Origin: Bradyrhizobium glycinis
GTDB lineage: Bacteria; Pseudomonadota; Alphaproteobacteria; Rhizobiales; Xanthobacteraceae
NCBI RefSeq assembly: GCF_016031655.1
Contig: NZ_JACCHQ010000004.1
Span: forward strand, 62,001-126,000
Direction of reading: 5' to 3'
Length of the DNA: 64,000 nucleotides
Part shown: positions 9,518-19,060 of the stretch, piece by piece
Layout of the letters: every line of letters begins with the position of its first letter
Position numbering within the stretch: the first letter of the stretch is position 1
Translations under genes and position numbers: made by a program
The notes under the pieces: model-generated
The model's database searches: none
What the model saw: only the letters and a program-made list of their open reading frames with translations
Told to the model about the DNA's origin: nothing

Positions 9518-9985
9518 ATGTCGCGCCCGCCGCTTCCACCCTTCACCCGCGAGACCGCCGCGCAAAAGGCCCGCATGGCCGAGGACGCCTGGAATTCACG
9601 CGATCCGGTGCGGGTCTCGCTCGCCTATACCGAGGACAGCCGCTGGCGCAACCGTTCGGAAATTTTTCAGGGCCGCGAAGCCATCGTCGCCTTCCTCACC
9701 CGCAAATGGGAGAAGGAGCAGGATTACCGCCTGATCAAGGACCTCTGGGCCTTCAACGGCAATCGCATCGCGGTGCGCTTCCAGTACGAATGGCACGATG
9801 CCAATGGCCAGTGGTATCGTTCCTACGGGAACGAGCAGTGGGAGTTCGACGAGCACGGCCTGATGAAGCGGCGGGAGGCGTCGATCAACGACATCGCCAT
9901 TGCGGAGAAGGACCGCCGGTTTCACTGGGCGGCACCGGGTCCGCGGCCGGCGGACGTGCCGGGATTAGGAAGCAACCCGTTCTGA
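9518..9985 (+). CDS. DUF1348 / NTF2-like (SnoaL-fold) protein
   Basis: This is a 155-aa cytosolic protein of the nuclear transport factor 2-like superfamily. The conserved block [20 protein letters not shown] and the segment [27 protein letters not shown] identify the DUF1348 group. No enzymatic role is established. It is convergent with the small membrane protein that follows. Confidence 0.85.
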   Translation: MSRPPLPPFTRETAAQKARMAEDAWNSRDPVRVSLAYTEDSRWRNRSEIFQGREAIVAFLTRKWEKEQDYRLIKDLWAFNGNRIAVRFQYEWHDANGQWYRSYGNEQWEFDEHGLMKRREASINDIAIAEKDRRFHWAAPGPRPADVPGLGSNPF

Positions 9986-9989
9986 GTAT

Positions 9990-10196
9990 CTAACCGCCCT
10001 CACTGCTCTTGGCTCTCGCTTTTGGGAAGTCCTCCCAGAGCCACATGCAGCCTAGCGCCGTCACGAAGCCGGCGGCCATTAACATCCAGCCCTTCCATGC
10101 AAGCGCGAAGAACAGGAGATATATTAGGGCCACCAGCCCCACGACGATCGGGGCGAGTGCAAACATCAGGCTTATCGTGCGACGAATCGGGCTCAT
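9990..10196 (-). CDS. Small two-TM membrane protein, unknown
   Basis: This 68-aa protein has two hydrophobic helices, roughly residues 8-32 (LMFALAPIVVGLVALIYLLF) and 35-53, then a charged tail. No family is recognised. It fits neatly between the convergent DUF1348 gene and the next minus-strand gene. Confidence 0.6.
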   Translation of the reverse strand: MSPIRRTISLMFALAPIVVGLVALIYLLFFALAWKGWMLMAAGFVTALGCMWLWEDFPKARAKSSEGG

Positions 10197-10278
10197 TCCC
10201 CATCCAGCCTTAAGCGTCCAGAAGACAATTATGCCCCATCAATGAGGACACTCAAGGGGAGAGCTATGAAGTGTGCAA

Positions 10279-10992
10279 CTAAGGCGCCGCGCGCCTCGCC
10301 AGAAATCGCGTAATCGCCCCGCCGAGCTTCGCGCTGTCCAGCGGCTCGGCCAGTGACGCCCTCGCTGTGGCCACGACATCCTCCGGTGCTTTCCCGTCGC
10401 GCAGCTCGCAGCACACTTGCGCAAACCCGACGTCGAATTCCGGATGCGGCTGGACGGTCAGAGTCGCGCCGTTGGCGTAGAGCAGGCCGGCATGCGGGGT
10501 GAACTCGGAGGAGAGGATCGTCAGCGCATCGCTTGGTGGCTCGATCACCTGGTCCTGATGCGAGGCGGCTACCGCAACCGCTTCACCGTCGATGAGGCCG
10601 TTCTCCGGGAGCACCTGATAGACATGCCGGCCGATGCCCCAGCCCTGTTCCGATTTGCGCACGGTGCCGCCGAGCGCCTGCGCGATCAACTGGTGGCCGA
10701 AGCAGACACCGACCATCGGCGTCTTGTTGGCGTAAGCCATCCGCACGAAATCTTCCAGCTGCGCGATCCAGTCGAGCCCGTCATACACCCCGGCCGCCGC
10801 GCCGGTGATCAGGACGGCCTCGAGCTTGCTCGGATCCGGAAGCGTATCGCCATTGGGGATGCTGACGACCTCGATCGTCGCGGCCGGATCCTCGGCGCGG
10901 ATCATGCGCGCGAACATGTCCGGGAATGAACCGTGGCGCTCGCGGTATTTTTGCGGCACCTCTCCGGTCTCGATGATGGTGATGCGTGCCAT
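10279..10992 (-). CDS. Class I glutamine amidotransferase-like protein
   Basis: The 237-aa GATase1 domain protein has the nucleophile elbow GVCFGHQLIAQALGG and the catalytic His-Glu in QPHPEF. It is a stand-alone domain, related to GuaA-like or gamma-glutamyl hydrolase-like proteins, so it may hydrolyse a gamma-glutamyl amide rather than serve a synthetase. ATG 10992 gives the typical N-terminus MARITIIETGEVP. It lies just downstream of the LysR gene on the same strand (28-nt gap), so it is probably cotranscribed and part of the same nitrogen-compound locus. Confidence 0.85.
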   Translation of the reverse strand: MARITIIETGEVPQKYRERHGSFPDMFARMIRAEDPAATIEVVSIPNGDTLPDPSKLEAVLITGAAAGVYDGLDWIAQLEDFVRMAYANKTPMVGVCFGHQLIAQALGGTVRKSEQGWGIGRHVYQVLPENGLIDGEAVAVAASHQDQVIEPPSDALTILSSEFTPHAGLLYANGATLTVQPHPEFDVGFAQVCCELRDGKAPEDVVATARASLAEPLDSAKLGGAITRFLARRAAP

Positions 10993-11020
10993 GGGCCTCC
11001 CTGTCAAAAGGTTGCGAAGC

Positions 11021-11947
11021 TCAGCCGCTTTCTGCCCCATGTTGCTGGTGCGGCGCTGTGCGCTCGAGCAGAGCGCTTTCCTTGCGGATCTCGTTGAGGA
11101 AGGCCTTGGCCAGACGCGACAGTGGCTCGGCTTCCGACCATAGCATGTAGGCGATCGCCTGCGTCGTCGGCGTGAACGGACGGACGACGAGGCCGCTGCC
11201 GCCGTTCTGCCGCGGCGAGAAGGGATCGACCACCGCCGCGCCGACGCCGGCGGCGGCCAGCACGCAGGCCGTGTTGCAGTACCGCACCTCGACCGTCGGC
11301 CGGAACGGCGCGCCGGCGCGGGCAAAGCTGTCGCGCACGGCTTCGCCGAGCCGCGTGCCGCGTTCGAGCCCGATGAAGGGCAGGCCGGAGAGATCAGCAG
11401 CCGAGATCACCGGCCGTTCCGCGAGCGGATGCTGCGGCGGCAGCACGCACACCATCTCGCCGGTGTGCACCACCTCATGCGCGATCCCTGGGTGATGCGT
11501 CAGTCCGAGCGCAAAGCCGAGCTCGGCGACACGGCTCAGCACACCCTCGATGATGCCCTCATAGCGCCGTACGTCGAAGAACACCCGCGTCTCCGGGCGG
11601 CGGCGCAGGAAGCCCGACAGTGCGGACGGAATGATGCTGTAGGCGAGCGGCGGTGTCGCCACGATGGCGAGATGCCCGGAGCGGTTCTCGCGCAGATCGC
11701 GCACGCGGTTCTCGAGCTTGGCGTGCAGTGCAAAGATCGCTTCGCTCTCCTTGTAGAGCGCCATCGCTTCAGCGGTTGGAAACAGCCGGTTGTTGACGCG
11801 CTCGAACAGCGCAAAGCCCGCCTGCGCCTCCATCGTCTTCAGCGCGTTGCTGACCGCCGGCTGCGACAGCGCCAGCTCGTCCGCCGCCGCCACCGTGGTG
11901 CGGTGGCGGATCACGGCGCGAAGGATCTCGAGCTGACGCAGGTTCAT
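11021..11947 (-). CDS. LysR-family transcriptional regulator
   Basis: The 308-aa regulator has an N-terminal winged helix beginning MNLRQLEILRAVIRHRTTVAAAD, with the recognition helix in LSQPAVSNALKTME, and a C-terminal periplasmic-binding-like effector domain. It is divergent from the carbamoylase operon that starts at 12099, the classic LysR arrangement, so it probably controls that operon. A TATAAT-like sequence on the minus strand at 11963-11958 could be its -10 element. Confidence 0.93.
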   Translation of the reverse strand: MNLRQLEILRAVIRHRTTVAAADELALSQPAVSNALKTMEAQAGFALFERVNNRLFPTAEAMALYKESEAIFALHAKLENRVRDLRENRSGHLAIVATPPLAYSIIPSALSGFLRRRPETRVFFDVRRYEGIIEGVLSRVAELGFALGLTHHPGIAHEVVHTGEMVCVLPPQHPLAERPVISAADLSGLPFIGLERGTRLGEAVRDSFARAGAPFRPTVEVRYCNTACVLAAAGVGAAVVDPFSPRQNGGSGLVVRPFTPTTQAIAYMLWSEAEPLSRLAKAFLNEIRKESALLERTAPHQQHGAESG

Positions 11948-12088
11948 ATTACTGCCGATTATAGTCAGGGCCAAAACATCATAGCAACGCGAATTGATTT
12001 TGCAGCACCGCTTGCCCGTAATGGCAGCGGATTTGCACGTCGCATCAAAGGGTTCGTTCGCCCATTGAGGCAGCACTGCGCACAGATT

Positions 12089-12093
12089 GGAGG
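12089..12093 (+). promoter_or_regulatory. Ribosome binding site fixing a TTG start
   Basis: GGAGG lies 5 nt before TTG 12099, better placed than for the other in-frame TTG at 12087. This is the reason for starting the carbamoylase at 12099. Confidence 0.6.
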
Positions 12094-12098
12094 CAATC

Positions 12099-13055
12099 TT
12101 GGTTCGTGTCCTTCGCGCCGCCGCCGCTCAGATGGGGCCGACGCAAAAAGCCGATACGCGCGAGCATACGTTGTCGCGGATGCTCGACATGCTCGAGGAG
12201 GCGGCCGGTCGGGGTGCGAGCCTTGTGGTGTTTCCAGAGCTCGCCTTCACCACCTTCTTCCCGCGCTGGCTGCTCGAAGGCGAGGCACTCGACCGGTATT
12301 TCGAGCGCAGCATGCCGAACCCGGCGGTGGCAAAGCTGTTCGATCGTGCGCGTGCGCTCCGCGTCGGCTTCTATGTCGGCTACGCCGAGTTGACGCCGGA
12401 GGGCCGGCGCTACAATTGCTCCATACTGGTCGATCGCGACGGCGAGGTTCTCGGCCGCTATCGCAAGGTGCACCTGCCGGGCTCGGTCGAGCCGCGTCCG
12501 GGCGCGCGCTACCAGCAACTCGAGAAGCGCTACTTCGAATATGGAGACCTCGGCTTTCCCGCCTTCCGCGCCGGCTCGTCCTGGGCCCATGCCATCATGG
12601 GCATGATGATCTGCAATGATCGTCGCTGGCCGGAATCCTGGCGCGTGCTCGGTCTGCAAGGCGTCGAGCTCGTCTGCATCGGCTACAATTCGGCGGCCTA
12701 CGATCCCAACGGCGGCACGACCGAAGACGGAGCCTTGCGCACCTTCCACTCGACGCTGGTGACGCAGGCCAACGCCTACATGAACGCGACCTGGGCGATT
12801 TCGGTGGCGAAGGCGGGTGAGGAGGACGGCTCCGGCCTGATCGGCGGCTCCTGCATCGTCGATCCCAACGGCCGCATCGTCGCGCAGGCGCAGACGCTGG
12901 CCGACGAGGTGATCGTCGCCGACATCGATCTCGACCTCTGCCGCCAGGGCAAGGACAAGATGTTCAACTTCGCCGCCCACCGGCGGCCCGACCAATACAG
13001 GGTGATCACCGAGCGTGCCGGCATCATCGAGCCGGCCGTTCTCGACGCAGATTGA
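12099..13055 (+). CDS. N-carbamoyl-D-amino-acid hydrolase-like nitrilase
   Basis: This 318-aa nitrilase-superfamily enzyme closely resembles Agrobacterium D-carbamoylase in layout. Catalytic Glu sits in VVFPELAFTTFFPRW, Lys in RYRKVHLPG and Cys in MMICNDRRWPESWRVLGL. It probably hydrolyses an N-carbamoyl amino acid to amino acid, CO2 and ammonia, the last step of hydantoin-type degradation. The substrate and stereochemistry are inferred. It is the first gene of the operon running to 20430, divergent from the LysR gene. Confidence 0.88.
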   Translation: MVRVLRAAAAQMGPTQKADTREHTLSRMLDMLEEAAGRGASLVVFPELAFTTFFPRWLLEGEALDRYFERSMPNPAVAKLFDRARALRVGFYVGYAELTPEGRRYNCSILVDRDGEVLGRYRKVHLPGSVEPRPGARYQQLEKRYFEYGDLGFPAFRAGSSWAHAIMGMMICNDRRWPESWRVLGLQGVELVCIGYNSAAYDPNGGTTEDGALRTFHSTLVTQANAYMNATWAISVAKAGEEDGSGLIGGSCIVDPNGRIVAQAQTLADEVIVADIDLDLCRQGKDKMFNFAAHRRPDQYRVITERAGIIEPAVLDAD

Positions 13056-13092
13056 CCAACGGCCGGTCGCAGCATTGGCAAAAGGAGCTGAC

Positions 13093-13920
13093 ATGACACG
13101 CCTCTCGTATTTGCTTGCCTGCGCAGCGCTGGCTGCGGTGACGTCGGCGCGAGCCGCCGAGCTGCCGGCGGAGATCAGGCAGGCCGGCACGCTCAAGCTG
13201 ACAGTCAATTCCACCTACGCGCCGATGGAATATCGCGACCCCGCAACCAACGAGCTGGTCGGGCTCGACATCGATCTCGCCAATGAGCTCGCCAGGCGAC
13301 TCGGAGGCCTCAAGATCGTCTGGAGCGAGACGCCTTTCGCCGAGCTGATCCCCTCGCTCCAGACCAAGCGGGCCGATTTCATCATCTCCGGCATCTCCGA
13401 TCGTGCCTCGCGGCGCGAGACCGGCGACTTCGTCGATTACCTCGCAACCGGCCCGCAGTTCTTCGTGATGGCGGAGAGCGCGGCCAAGGACGCCACCGAT
13501 CTCTGCGGCAAAAAGGTCGGCACCACCCGCAGCACCAGCTTCCCGGTCGAGATCGAGAAGTGGAGCAAGCAGAATTGCGAGCCGGCCGGCAAGCCCGCGA
13601 TCCAGTACGTGCCCGGCGAGAACTCGATCGACGTCCGCAACCAGCTCAAGCAGGGCCGCATCGACGCCGCCGTGCAGGGCAGCGAGACGCTGCCTTATGC
13701 GCAGCAACAGGAGCCCGGTAAATATCGCATCGTCGGCGAGCCCTTTGCCAGGGGCTATCAGGGCATCATGTTCCGCAAGGACGATGCCGCCTTGCGCGAG
13801 GTCGTGACCGAGAAGCTCGCGGCCATGATCGCCGACGGAGCCTACAAGGCCATTCTCGACAAATGGGGCTTGGGGACCAACGCGGTCGCCCAGCCCATGC
13901 TGAACGCGGCGCCGCAATGA
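13093..13920 (+). CDS. Amino-acid-type ABC transporter substrate-binding protein (copy 1)
   Basis: The 275-aa periplasmic protein has a signal peptide of about 20 residues (MTRLSYLLACAALAAVTSARA) and an SBP family 3 domain with YAPMEYRDPATNELVGLDIDL. AAGGAG precedes the ATG. It is paralogous to the protein at 15553; both share AAELP at the mature start, the GPQFFV block and LCGKKVG. Its stop overlaps the permease start by 4 nt. Confidence 0.92.
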   Translation: MTRLSYLLACAALAAVTSARAAELPAEIRQAGTLKLTVNSTYAPMEYRDPATNELVGLDIDLANELARRLGGLKIVWSETPFAELIPSLQTKRADFIISGISDRASRRETGDFVDYLATGPQFFVMAESAAKDATDLCGKKVGTTRSTSFPVEIEKWSKQNCEPAGKPAIQYVPGENSIDVRNQLKQGRIDAAVQGSETLPYAQQQEPGKYRIVGEPFARGYQGIMFRKDDAALREVVTEKLAAMIADGAYKAILDKWGLGTNAVAQPMLNAAPQ

Positions 13921-14774
13921 AGCCGGCGCCGGCACTCGCGCAAGGATTTCCCGATCTGTCGGGCATGCGGATCGCGCGCGAGCCGCACTGGTTTCGCTGG
14001 ATCAGTGCGGCCCTGATCGTCGTTGTGCTGGCGGCGATCGCGCGCGCCTTTGCGAACGGCCAGATCGAATGGTCCTATGTCAGCCGCTTCCTGACCGCAA
14101 AGGTCATCCTGGAAGGGATCGTCAACACCATGGTGATGGCGGTGCTGGCGATGATGCTCGGCATCTTTCTTGGCATCGTCGTCGCGATCATGCGGCTGTC
14201 GCCCAATCCGGTGCTGAAGTCGGTTGCCGCCGGTTACATCTGGCTGTTCCGCGGCACGCCGCTTATCCTACAATTGCTGCTGTGGTTCAACCTCGCGCTG
14301 GTGTTTCCGACCATCGGTATCCCCGGCCTGTGGTCCGCGCGCGCCGTCGACGTCATGACGCCGTTCCTCGCCGCGCTGCTCGGGCTCGGCATCAACCAGG
14401 GCGCCTACACCTCCGAAGTCATGCGCGCCGGCATGCTGTCGGTCGATATCGGGCAATATGAGGCGGCGCAGGCGATCGGCATGGGACGGCTGCGGGCGCT
14501 GCGGCGGATCGTGCTGCCGCAGGCGATGCGCGTGGTGATCCCGCCGCTCGGCAACGAGTTCATCAGCATGGTGAAGGCGACTTCGCTCGCGAGCGTCATC
14601 CAGTATCCGGAGCTGCTGCACAATGCCGAGAACATCTACTACGCCAACTCGCGTGTCATCGAGCTCCTGATCGTTGCCGGGCTCTGGTACCTGCTCGTGG
14701 TCTCGATCCTGACCCCGCTCCAGATGCTGCTCGAACGCCGCTTTGCGCGCGGCACATTGCGGCTGGCGCGATGA
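13917..14774 (+). CDS. Amino-acid-type ABC transporter permease
   Basis: This 285-aa inner-membrane permease of the HisM/GlnP family has several hydrophobic helices and the EAA loop [19 protein letters not shown] that docks the ATPase. It is the only permease gene in this transporter, so it probably works as a homodimer. The ATG overlaps the binding-protein stop and its own stop overlaps the ATPase start. Confidence 0.93.
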   Translation: MKPAPALAQGFPDLSGMRIAREPHWFRWISAALIVVVLAAIARAFANGQIEWSYVSRFLTAKVILEGIVNTMVMAVLAMMLGIFLGIVVAIMRLSPNPVLKSVAAGYIWLFRGTPLILQLLLWFNLALVFPTIGIPGLWSARAVDVMTPFLAALLGLGINQGAYTSEVMRAGMLSVDIGQYEAAQAIGMGRLRALRRIVLPQAMRVVIPPLGNEFISMVKATSLASVIQYPELLHNAENIYYANSRVIELLIVAGLWYLLVVSILTPLQMLLERRFARGTLRLAR

Positions 14775-15535
14775 CAAAACCGCTCGTCGCGATCCGCTCG
14801 GTAGCCAAGAACTTTGGAGAGTTTCAGGCTCTCAAGAACGTCTCGCTCGACGTCTGGCCCGGCGAGGTGATGTGCCTGATCGGCGCCTCCGGCTCCGGCA
14901 AGACCACGCTGCTCCGCTGCGTCAACCAACTTGCCACGATCGATGCCGGCGGCATCTGGCTCGACGGCGAGCTGCTCGGGGTGCGCGAGCAGGGCGGGAA
15001 GCTCCATCGCCTCAGCGAGCGCGAGATCGGGCGGCAGCGGCTCAAGACCGGCATGGTGTTCCAGCGCTTCAACCTGTTTCCACACAAGACCGCGCTGGAG
15101 AACATCACGGAAGGTCCGACCCAGGTTCAGGGGCGCAAGCTGGATGAGGTGCGCGCCGAGGCGATCGAACTGCTTCGTCGCGTCGGGCTGGCGACCAAGG
15201 CGGATTCCTATCCGGCGCAGCTCTCCGGCGGCCAGCAGCAGCGCGTCGCGATTGCGCGGGCGCTCGCCATGAAGCCGATGCTGATGCTGTTCGACGAGCC
15301 GACCAGCGCGCTCGATCCCGAGCTCGTCGGCGAGGTGCTCGCGGTGATCAAGGAGCTGGCGCGAAGCGGCATGACCATGATGGTGGTGACGCACGAGCTC
15401 GGCTTCGCCCGCGAGGTCGCCGACCGCGTCGTCTACATGGACCAGGGCGCGATCGTCGAGCAGGGCCGCGCCTCCGACGTGTTGGGCGCGCCGCGCGAGG
15501 AGCGCACCAAGGCATTTCTTTCGGCTGTGATCTGA
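14771..15535 (+). CDS. Amino-acid-type ABC transporter ATP-binding protein
   Basis: This 254-aa GlnQ/HisP-type ATPase has Walker [10 protein letters not shown], the Q-loop in [10 protein letters not shown], signature LSGGQQQR, Walker [15 protein letters not shown] and the H-switch VVTHELGFA. It energises the permease encoded just upstream, with a 4-nt overlap. The substrate is unproven, but a carbamoylated or free amino acid fits the neighbours. Confidence 0.95.
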   Translation: MTKPLVAIRSVAKNFGEFQALKNVSLDVWPGEVMCLIGASGSGKTTLLRCVNQLATIDAGGIWLDGELLGVREQGGKLHRLSEREIGRQRLKTGMVFQRFNLFPHKTALENITEGPTQVQGRKLDEVRAEAIELLRRVGLATKADSYPAQLSGGQQQRVAIARALAMKPMLMLFDEPTSALDPELVGEVLAVIKELARSGMTMMVVTHELGFAREVADRVVYMDQGAIVEQGRASDVLGAPREERTKAFLSAVI

Positions 15536-15552
15536 AACGAGGGGGCGTGGTG

Positions 15553-16368
15553 ATGAAGAGAATTTTGCTTGCTGCGGCGTTAGTGGGTGCCGTGAACGCG
15601 TCGGTGATGGCGGCCGAATTGCCGCCTGAGATCGCCAAGCGCGGCAGCATCAAGGTGGCCTTGGTGCCGAACTATCCGCCAATGGAATTCCGCGATCCCG
15701 CCACCAACGCGCTCTCCGGCTTCGACGTCGATCTCGGCGAGGCCATCGGCCGCAAGCTCGGCGTCAAGATCGAATGGACCGAGACCAGCTTTGCCGAATT
15801 CATGCCGTCGATCTCGACCGGGCGGGTGGATGCCATCCTGTCCGGCTTCACCGACTATGCGAGCCGGCATGAGGTCGCGACGTTCGTCGACTATTTGCGC
15901 AGCGGGCCGCAGTTCTTCGTGCAGGCGTCACGCAAGGCGGAATTCAAGGATGCGATGTCGCTGTGCGGCAAGAAGGTCGGCGCCAGCCGCCGCACCATGT
16001 TCCCGGCCCAGATCGCGGCGTGGAGCGATAAGAATTGCGGCAGCAATCCGATCCAGTTCGTCGGCACCGACGGTTCGGCCGATGCGCGCACCCAGCTGAG
16101 GCAAGGCCGCATCGATGCCGCCGCCCAGGGCAACGAGACGCTGCCCTACATCATGGACCTTGAGCCCAACGCCTATGCGACCGTGGGCGAGCCCATCGCA
16201 CAGCAATTCACCGGTATTGCTCTGCCTGTGCAGGAGAAGGCATTGCAGCAGGCAATGCTGGAGGCGGTCGACGCGCTGATCGCGGACGGCACCTACAAGA
16301 CGCTGCTGGCGAAGTGGAAATTGAGCGACAACGCAATCGAGAAGGCGACCATCAATGCTGGACAGTAA
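15553..16368 (+). CDS. Amino-acid-type ABC transporter substrate-binding protein (copy 2)
   Basis: This 271-aa family-3 periplasmic binding protein has a signal peptide (MKRILLAAALVGAVNASVMA). It shares YPPMEFRDPATNALSGFDVDL and QLRQGRIDAAAQGNETLPY with copy 1. ATG 15553 is preferred over GTG 15547 because GAGGGGG is spaced better. It overlaps the following deacetylase gene by 14 nt. Two binding proteins feeding one permease suggests two related ligands. Confidence 0.92.
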   Translation: MKRILLAAALVGAVNASVMAAELPPEIAKRGSIKVALVPNYPPMEFRDPATNALSGFDVDLGEAIGRKLGVKIEWTETSFAEFMPSISTGRVDAILSGFTDYASRHEVATFVDYLRSGPQFFVQASRKAEFKDAMSLCGKKVGASRRTMFPAQIAAWSDKNCGSNPIQFVGTDGSADARTQLRQGRIDAAAQGNETLPYIMDLEPNAYATVGEPIAQQFTGIALPVQEKALQQAMLEAVDALIADGTYKTLLAKWKLSDNAIEKATINAGQ

Positions 16369-17239
16369 GGCACTCCAGAGCATCCCGCTCGTTCCGGCCA
16401 ACACCGCGGATCCCGCGCCCGACTATCCATGGCCGAAGCCGTACTCGTCCGCGATGTTCCTGTCGTTCGACGTGGACGCCGAGAGTGCCTGGACCAGCAA
16501 GGACGCCTTGCATGCGCAGCGGCTGATCACCATGAGCTATGGCGGCTATGAGGCGCGCGTCGGCACGCCGAAGCTGCTGGAGCTGCTCGACCAGCTCGAT
16601 CTCAAGGCGACGTTCTTCGTCACGGGGTGGTCGGTGGACGCGCATCCGGCGATGGCGGAGTCCATCCTCAAGGCCGGTCACGAGATCGGCCATCACGGCT
16701 ATCACCATCTGCTGCCCGATCCCGGCGATCCCTGGATCGAGGAGGAGCTGGAGCGCGGCTTCGAGGCGCTGAAGCGCCGGCTCGGCGTCAAGCCGACCGG
16801 CTATCGCGCGCCCTATGGCGAGTTCACGGAGGAGCTGCGCGTCGGGCTGGTGCGCCACGGCATCGTCTACACGTCTTCGTTCCGCGACGACGTCAGGCCC
16901 TATCGCCATCGCCTCGCCGACGGCAGGCCCGGGACGATCGAACTGCCGGTGACCGCGAGCTATGACGACTGGATGCACGGCCTCTCGGCGCGCTTCAGCC
17001 CGCGCTCGATCTTCCCCAAGGAGCATGTTCTCTCGATGTGGAAGGACGAACTCGACGAAGTCCGCGACTGGGGCGCGATGGTGACGACCGTGCTGCATCC
17101 GCAATGCAGCGGTCGCCCGATGCGGCTGCGCCTGCTGCGCGAGTTCCTGACCTATGCGAAGTCGTGCCCGGATGTCTGGATTACCACCGGCGAGAACATC
17201 GCGGAAAACTTCCTGCGTCACGAAGCCGGTAGCCGCTAG
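16355..17239 (+). CDS. NodB-fold (polysaccharide deacetylase family) protein, HP0310-like
   Basis: This 294-aa protein has the NodB-fold motifs SFDVDAE near residue 37, GHEIGHHGYHH (metal His pair) and RAPYGEF. No signal peptide is seen, so it is cytosolic, which argues against a cell-wall role. Its layout resembles Helicobacter HP0310 and allantoinase/cyclic-imidase-like members. Within an operon with a carbamoylase, ring opening of a cyclic imide or hydantoin is a reasonable inference; activity on a sugar amide remains possible. Confidence 0.8.
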   Translation: MLDSKALQSIPLVPANTADPAPDYPWPKPYSSAMFLSFDVDAESAWTSKDALHAQRLITMSYGGYEARVGTPKLLELLDQLDLKATFFVTGWSVDAHPAMAESILKAGHEIGHHGYHHLLPDPGDPWIEEELERGFEALKRRLGVKPTGYRAPYGEFTEELRVGLVRHGIVYTSSFRDDVRPYRHRLADGRPGTIELPVTASYDDWMHGLSARFSPRSIFPKEHVLSMWKDELDEVRDWGAMVTTVLHPQCSGRPMRLRLLREFLTYAKSCPDVWITTGENIAENFLRHEAGSR

Positions 17240-17289
17240 GCAGCGAAGACGTGAGCCAGGAATGATGCAGTGTTTCCGTCGCGCTTCGC

Positions 17290-17435
17290 TCTGGCCGCGC
17301 CCTCGCTGCACCTCTCCCGCTTGCGGGAGAGGTCGGCGCAGCGCGCCGGGTGAGGGTTCTCTCCTCTGGGGGAGTCTCTCTGCGGAAGCACCCTCTCCCC
17401 AACCCTCGCCCGCAAGCGGGGGAGGGAGCGCACTG
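17290..17435. repeat. Palindromic intergenic repeat inside the operon
   Basis: CCTCTCCCGCTTGCGGGAGAGG at about 17312-17333 is a perfect hairpin, and the unit ends with CGCCCGCAAGCGGGGGAGGG near 17407-17426. It occupies most of the 237-nt gap between the deacetylase and the Dpp-type binding protein and resembles the element at 20463-20640. Confidence 0.65.
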
Positions 17436-17476
17436 TCTTTGCCGCTGCATATCACATCCCTTAGGAGCCTCCCGTA

Positions 17477-19060
17477 ATGTCCATCTCCCGCCGTTCGCTC
17501 CTCAAGGCCGGCGCGGCGCTGCCGGTGCTATCGCTGCCGGGCATCGTTCGCGCTGAATCGCAGTCCACGCTGCGCTTCATCCCTGTGATCGATCTCGCCT
17601 TCGTCGATCCCATCTATTCGACCGCGCAGGTGTCGCGAAACCATGGCTTCATGGTCTACGACACGCTCTACGGCATGAGCTCCTCGCTCCAGGTCTCGCC
17701 GCAGATGCTGTCGGGCCACGTCGTGTCCGGCGACCAATTGCAGTGGGACCTCACGCTTCGCGACGGCCTGTTCTGGCACGACGGCGAGCGCGTGCTGGCG
17801 CGGGATTGCGTTGCCAGCATCCGTCGCTGGGCCGCGCGCGATGGCTTCGGCGGCGAGCTGATGGAGGCGACCGCCAAGCTCTCGGCCGCCGACGACCCCA
17901 CCATCCGCTTCCGTCTGAAGCGTCCGTTCCCGCTGCTGCCGCAGGCGCTCGGCAAGGCCGCGATCAACGCCTGTTTCATGATGCCGGAGCGGCTGGCGAG
18001 CCAGGATCCGTTCAAGCCGCTCACCGAGGTCATCGGCAGCGGCCCGTTCCGCTATCTCGCTGACGAGCGCGTGCAGGGCGCGCGCAACGCCTATGCCAGG
18101 TTCGAGCGCTACCAGCCGCGCACCGACGGCAAGCCGGATTGGACCGCTGGGCCGAAGATCGTGCACTACGACCGCGTGGTCTGGACCACGACGCCCGATG
18201 CTGGCACCGGCGTTGCCGCGCTCCAGACCGGCGAGCAGGATTGGCAGGAGACCACGCCGCACGATCTCTTGCCGGTGATCAAGGCGGCCGGTGACATCGA
18301 GACGCGCATCCTCGATCCCAGAGGCTACGCCTGCATGCTGCGCCTCAATCACCTGCAGCCGCCGTTCGACAATCCCGCCATCCGCCGCGCGCTCCTGGGT
18401 GCGATCGACCAGTCCGCGTTCATGGCCGCCGTCGCTGGCACCGATCCGGCGTTCCAGGTCTCACCGATCGGCTATTTCGCACCGGGCACGCCGATGGCGA
18501 ACGATGTCGGCCTCGACGTGTTCCGCGGCCCGCGCAATTACGACAAGGTCAAGGCTGACCTCAGGGCCGCCGGCTATAACGGTGAGAAGATCGTGCTGCT
18601 GGTCCCGACCAACTCGCTGGCGCAGAAGCCGCTCGGCGAGATCGCGGTCGATACCTTGCGCAAGGCTGGCATGAATGTCGAATATGCCGGGCTCGATTTT
18701 GCCGTCGTGCTGCAGCGCCAGTTGAAGAAGGATCCGCTTTCGCAGGGCGGCTGGAGCGCCGCGGTCGGCAACTGGCAGGGCATCGACTGGCTCAACCCGG
18801 CCGGCAACACCAACATTCGCGGCGAAGGCAAGGTCGCCGGCTGGTATGCGAGCACGAAGATGGGCGAGTTGCGCAGCCAGTGGCTGGCGGCTTCCGAGCT
18901 CGCCGAGCAGCAGCGCATCTGCCGCGAGATCCAGGCGGTCGCGTTCGAGGAAATCCCCTATATTCCGATTGGCCTCTACAAGCAGCCGACCGCCTATCGC
19001 AAGGCGATCACCGGCATTCTCGACGGCACCGCCGTGTTCTGGAACGTGCGCCCCGCATGA
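17477..19060 (+). CDS. Dpp-type (SBP family 5) ABC substrate-binding protein, orphan
   Basis: The 527-aa periplasmic protein has a Tat-type signal (MSISRRSLLKAGAALPVLSL). It has the family-5 fold used for peptides, nickel, opines and other small ligands, with the typical segment WDLTLRDGLFWHDGERVLARD. No dipeptide-type permease or ATPase gene is found in this window, so it must use components encoded elsewhere or act as a sensor. Its stop overlaps the start of the amidohydrolase. Confidence 0.9.
   Translation: MSISRRSLLKAGAALPVLSLPGIVRAESQSTLRFIPVIDLAFVDPIYSTAQVSRNHGFMVYDTLYGMSSSLQVSPQMLSGHVVSGDQLQWDLTLRDGLFWHDGERVLARDCVASIRRWAARDGFGGELMEATAKLSAADDPTIRFRLKRPFPLLPQALGKAAINACFMMPERLASQDPFKPLTEVIGSGPFRYLADERVQGARNAYARFERYQPRTDGKPDWTAGPKIVHYDRVVWTTTPDAGTGVAALQTGEQDWQETTPHDLLPVIKAAGDIETRILDPRGYACMLRLNHLQPPFDNPAIRRALLGAIDQSAFMAAVAGTDPAFQVSPIGYFAPGTPMANDVGLDVFRGPRNYDKVKADLRAAGYNGEKIVLLVPTNSLAQKPLGEIAVDTLRKAGMNVEYAGLDFAVVLQRQLKKDPLSQGGWSAAVGNWQGIDWLNPAGNTNIRGEGKVAGWYASTKMGELRSQWLAASELAEQQRICREIQAVAFEEIPYIPIGLYKQPTAYRKAITGILDGTAVFWNVRPA

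Noticed and set aside
11429..12619. 396-codon frame overlapping the LysR and carbamoylase genes
   Set aside because: It is out of frame with both well-supported genes and has no recognisable domain.
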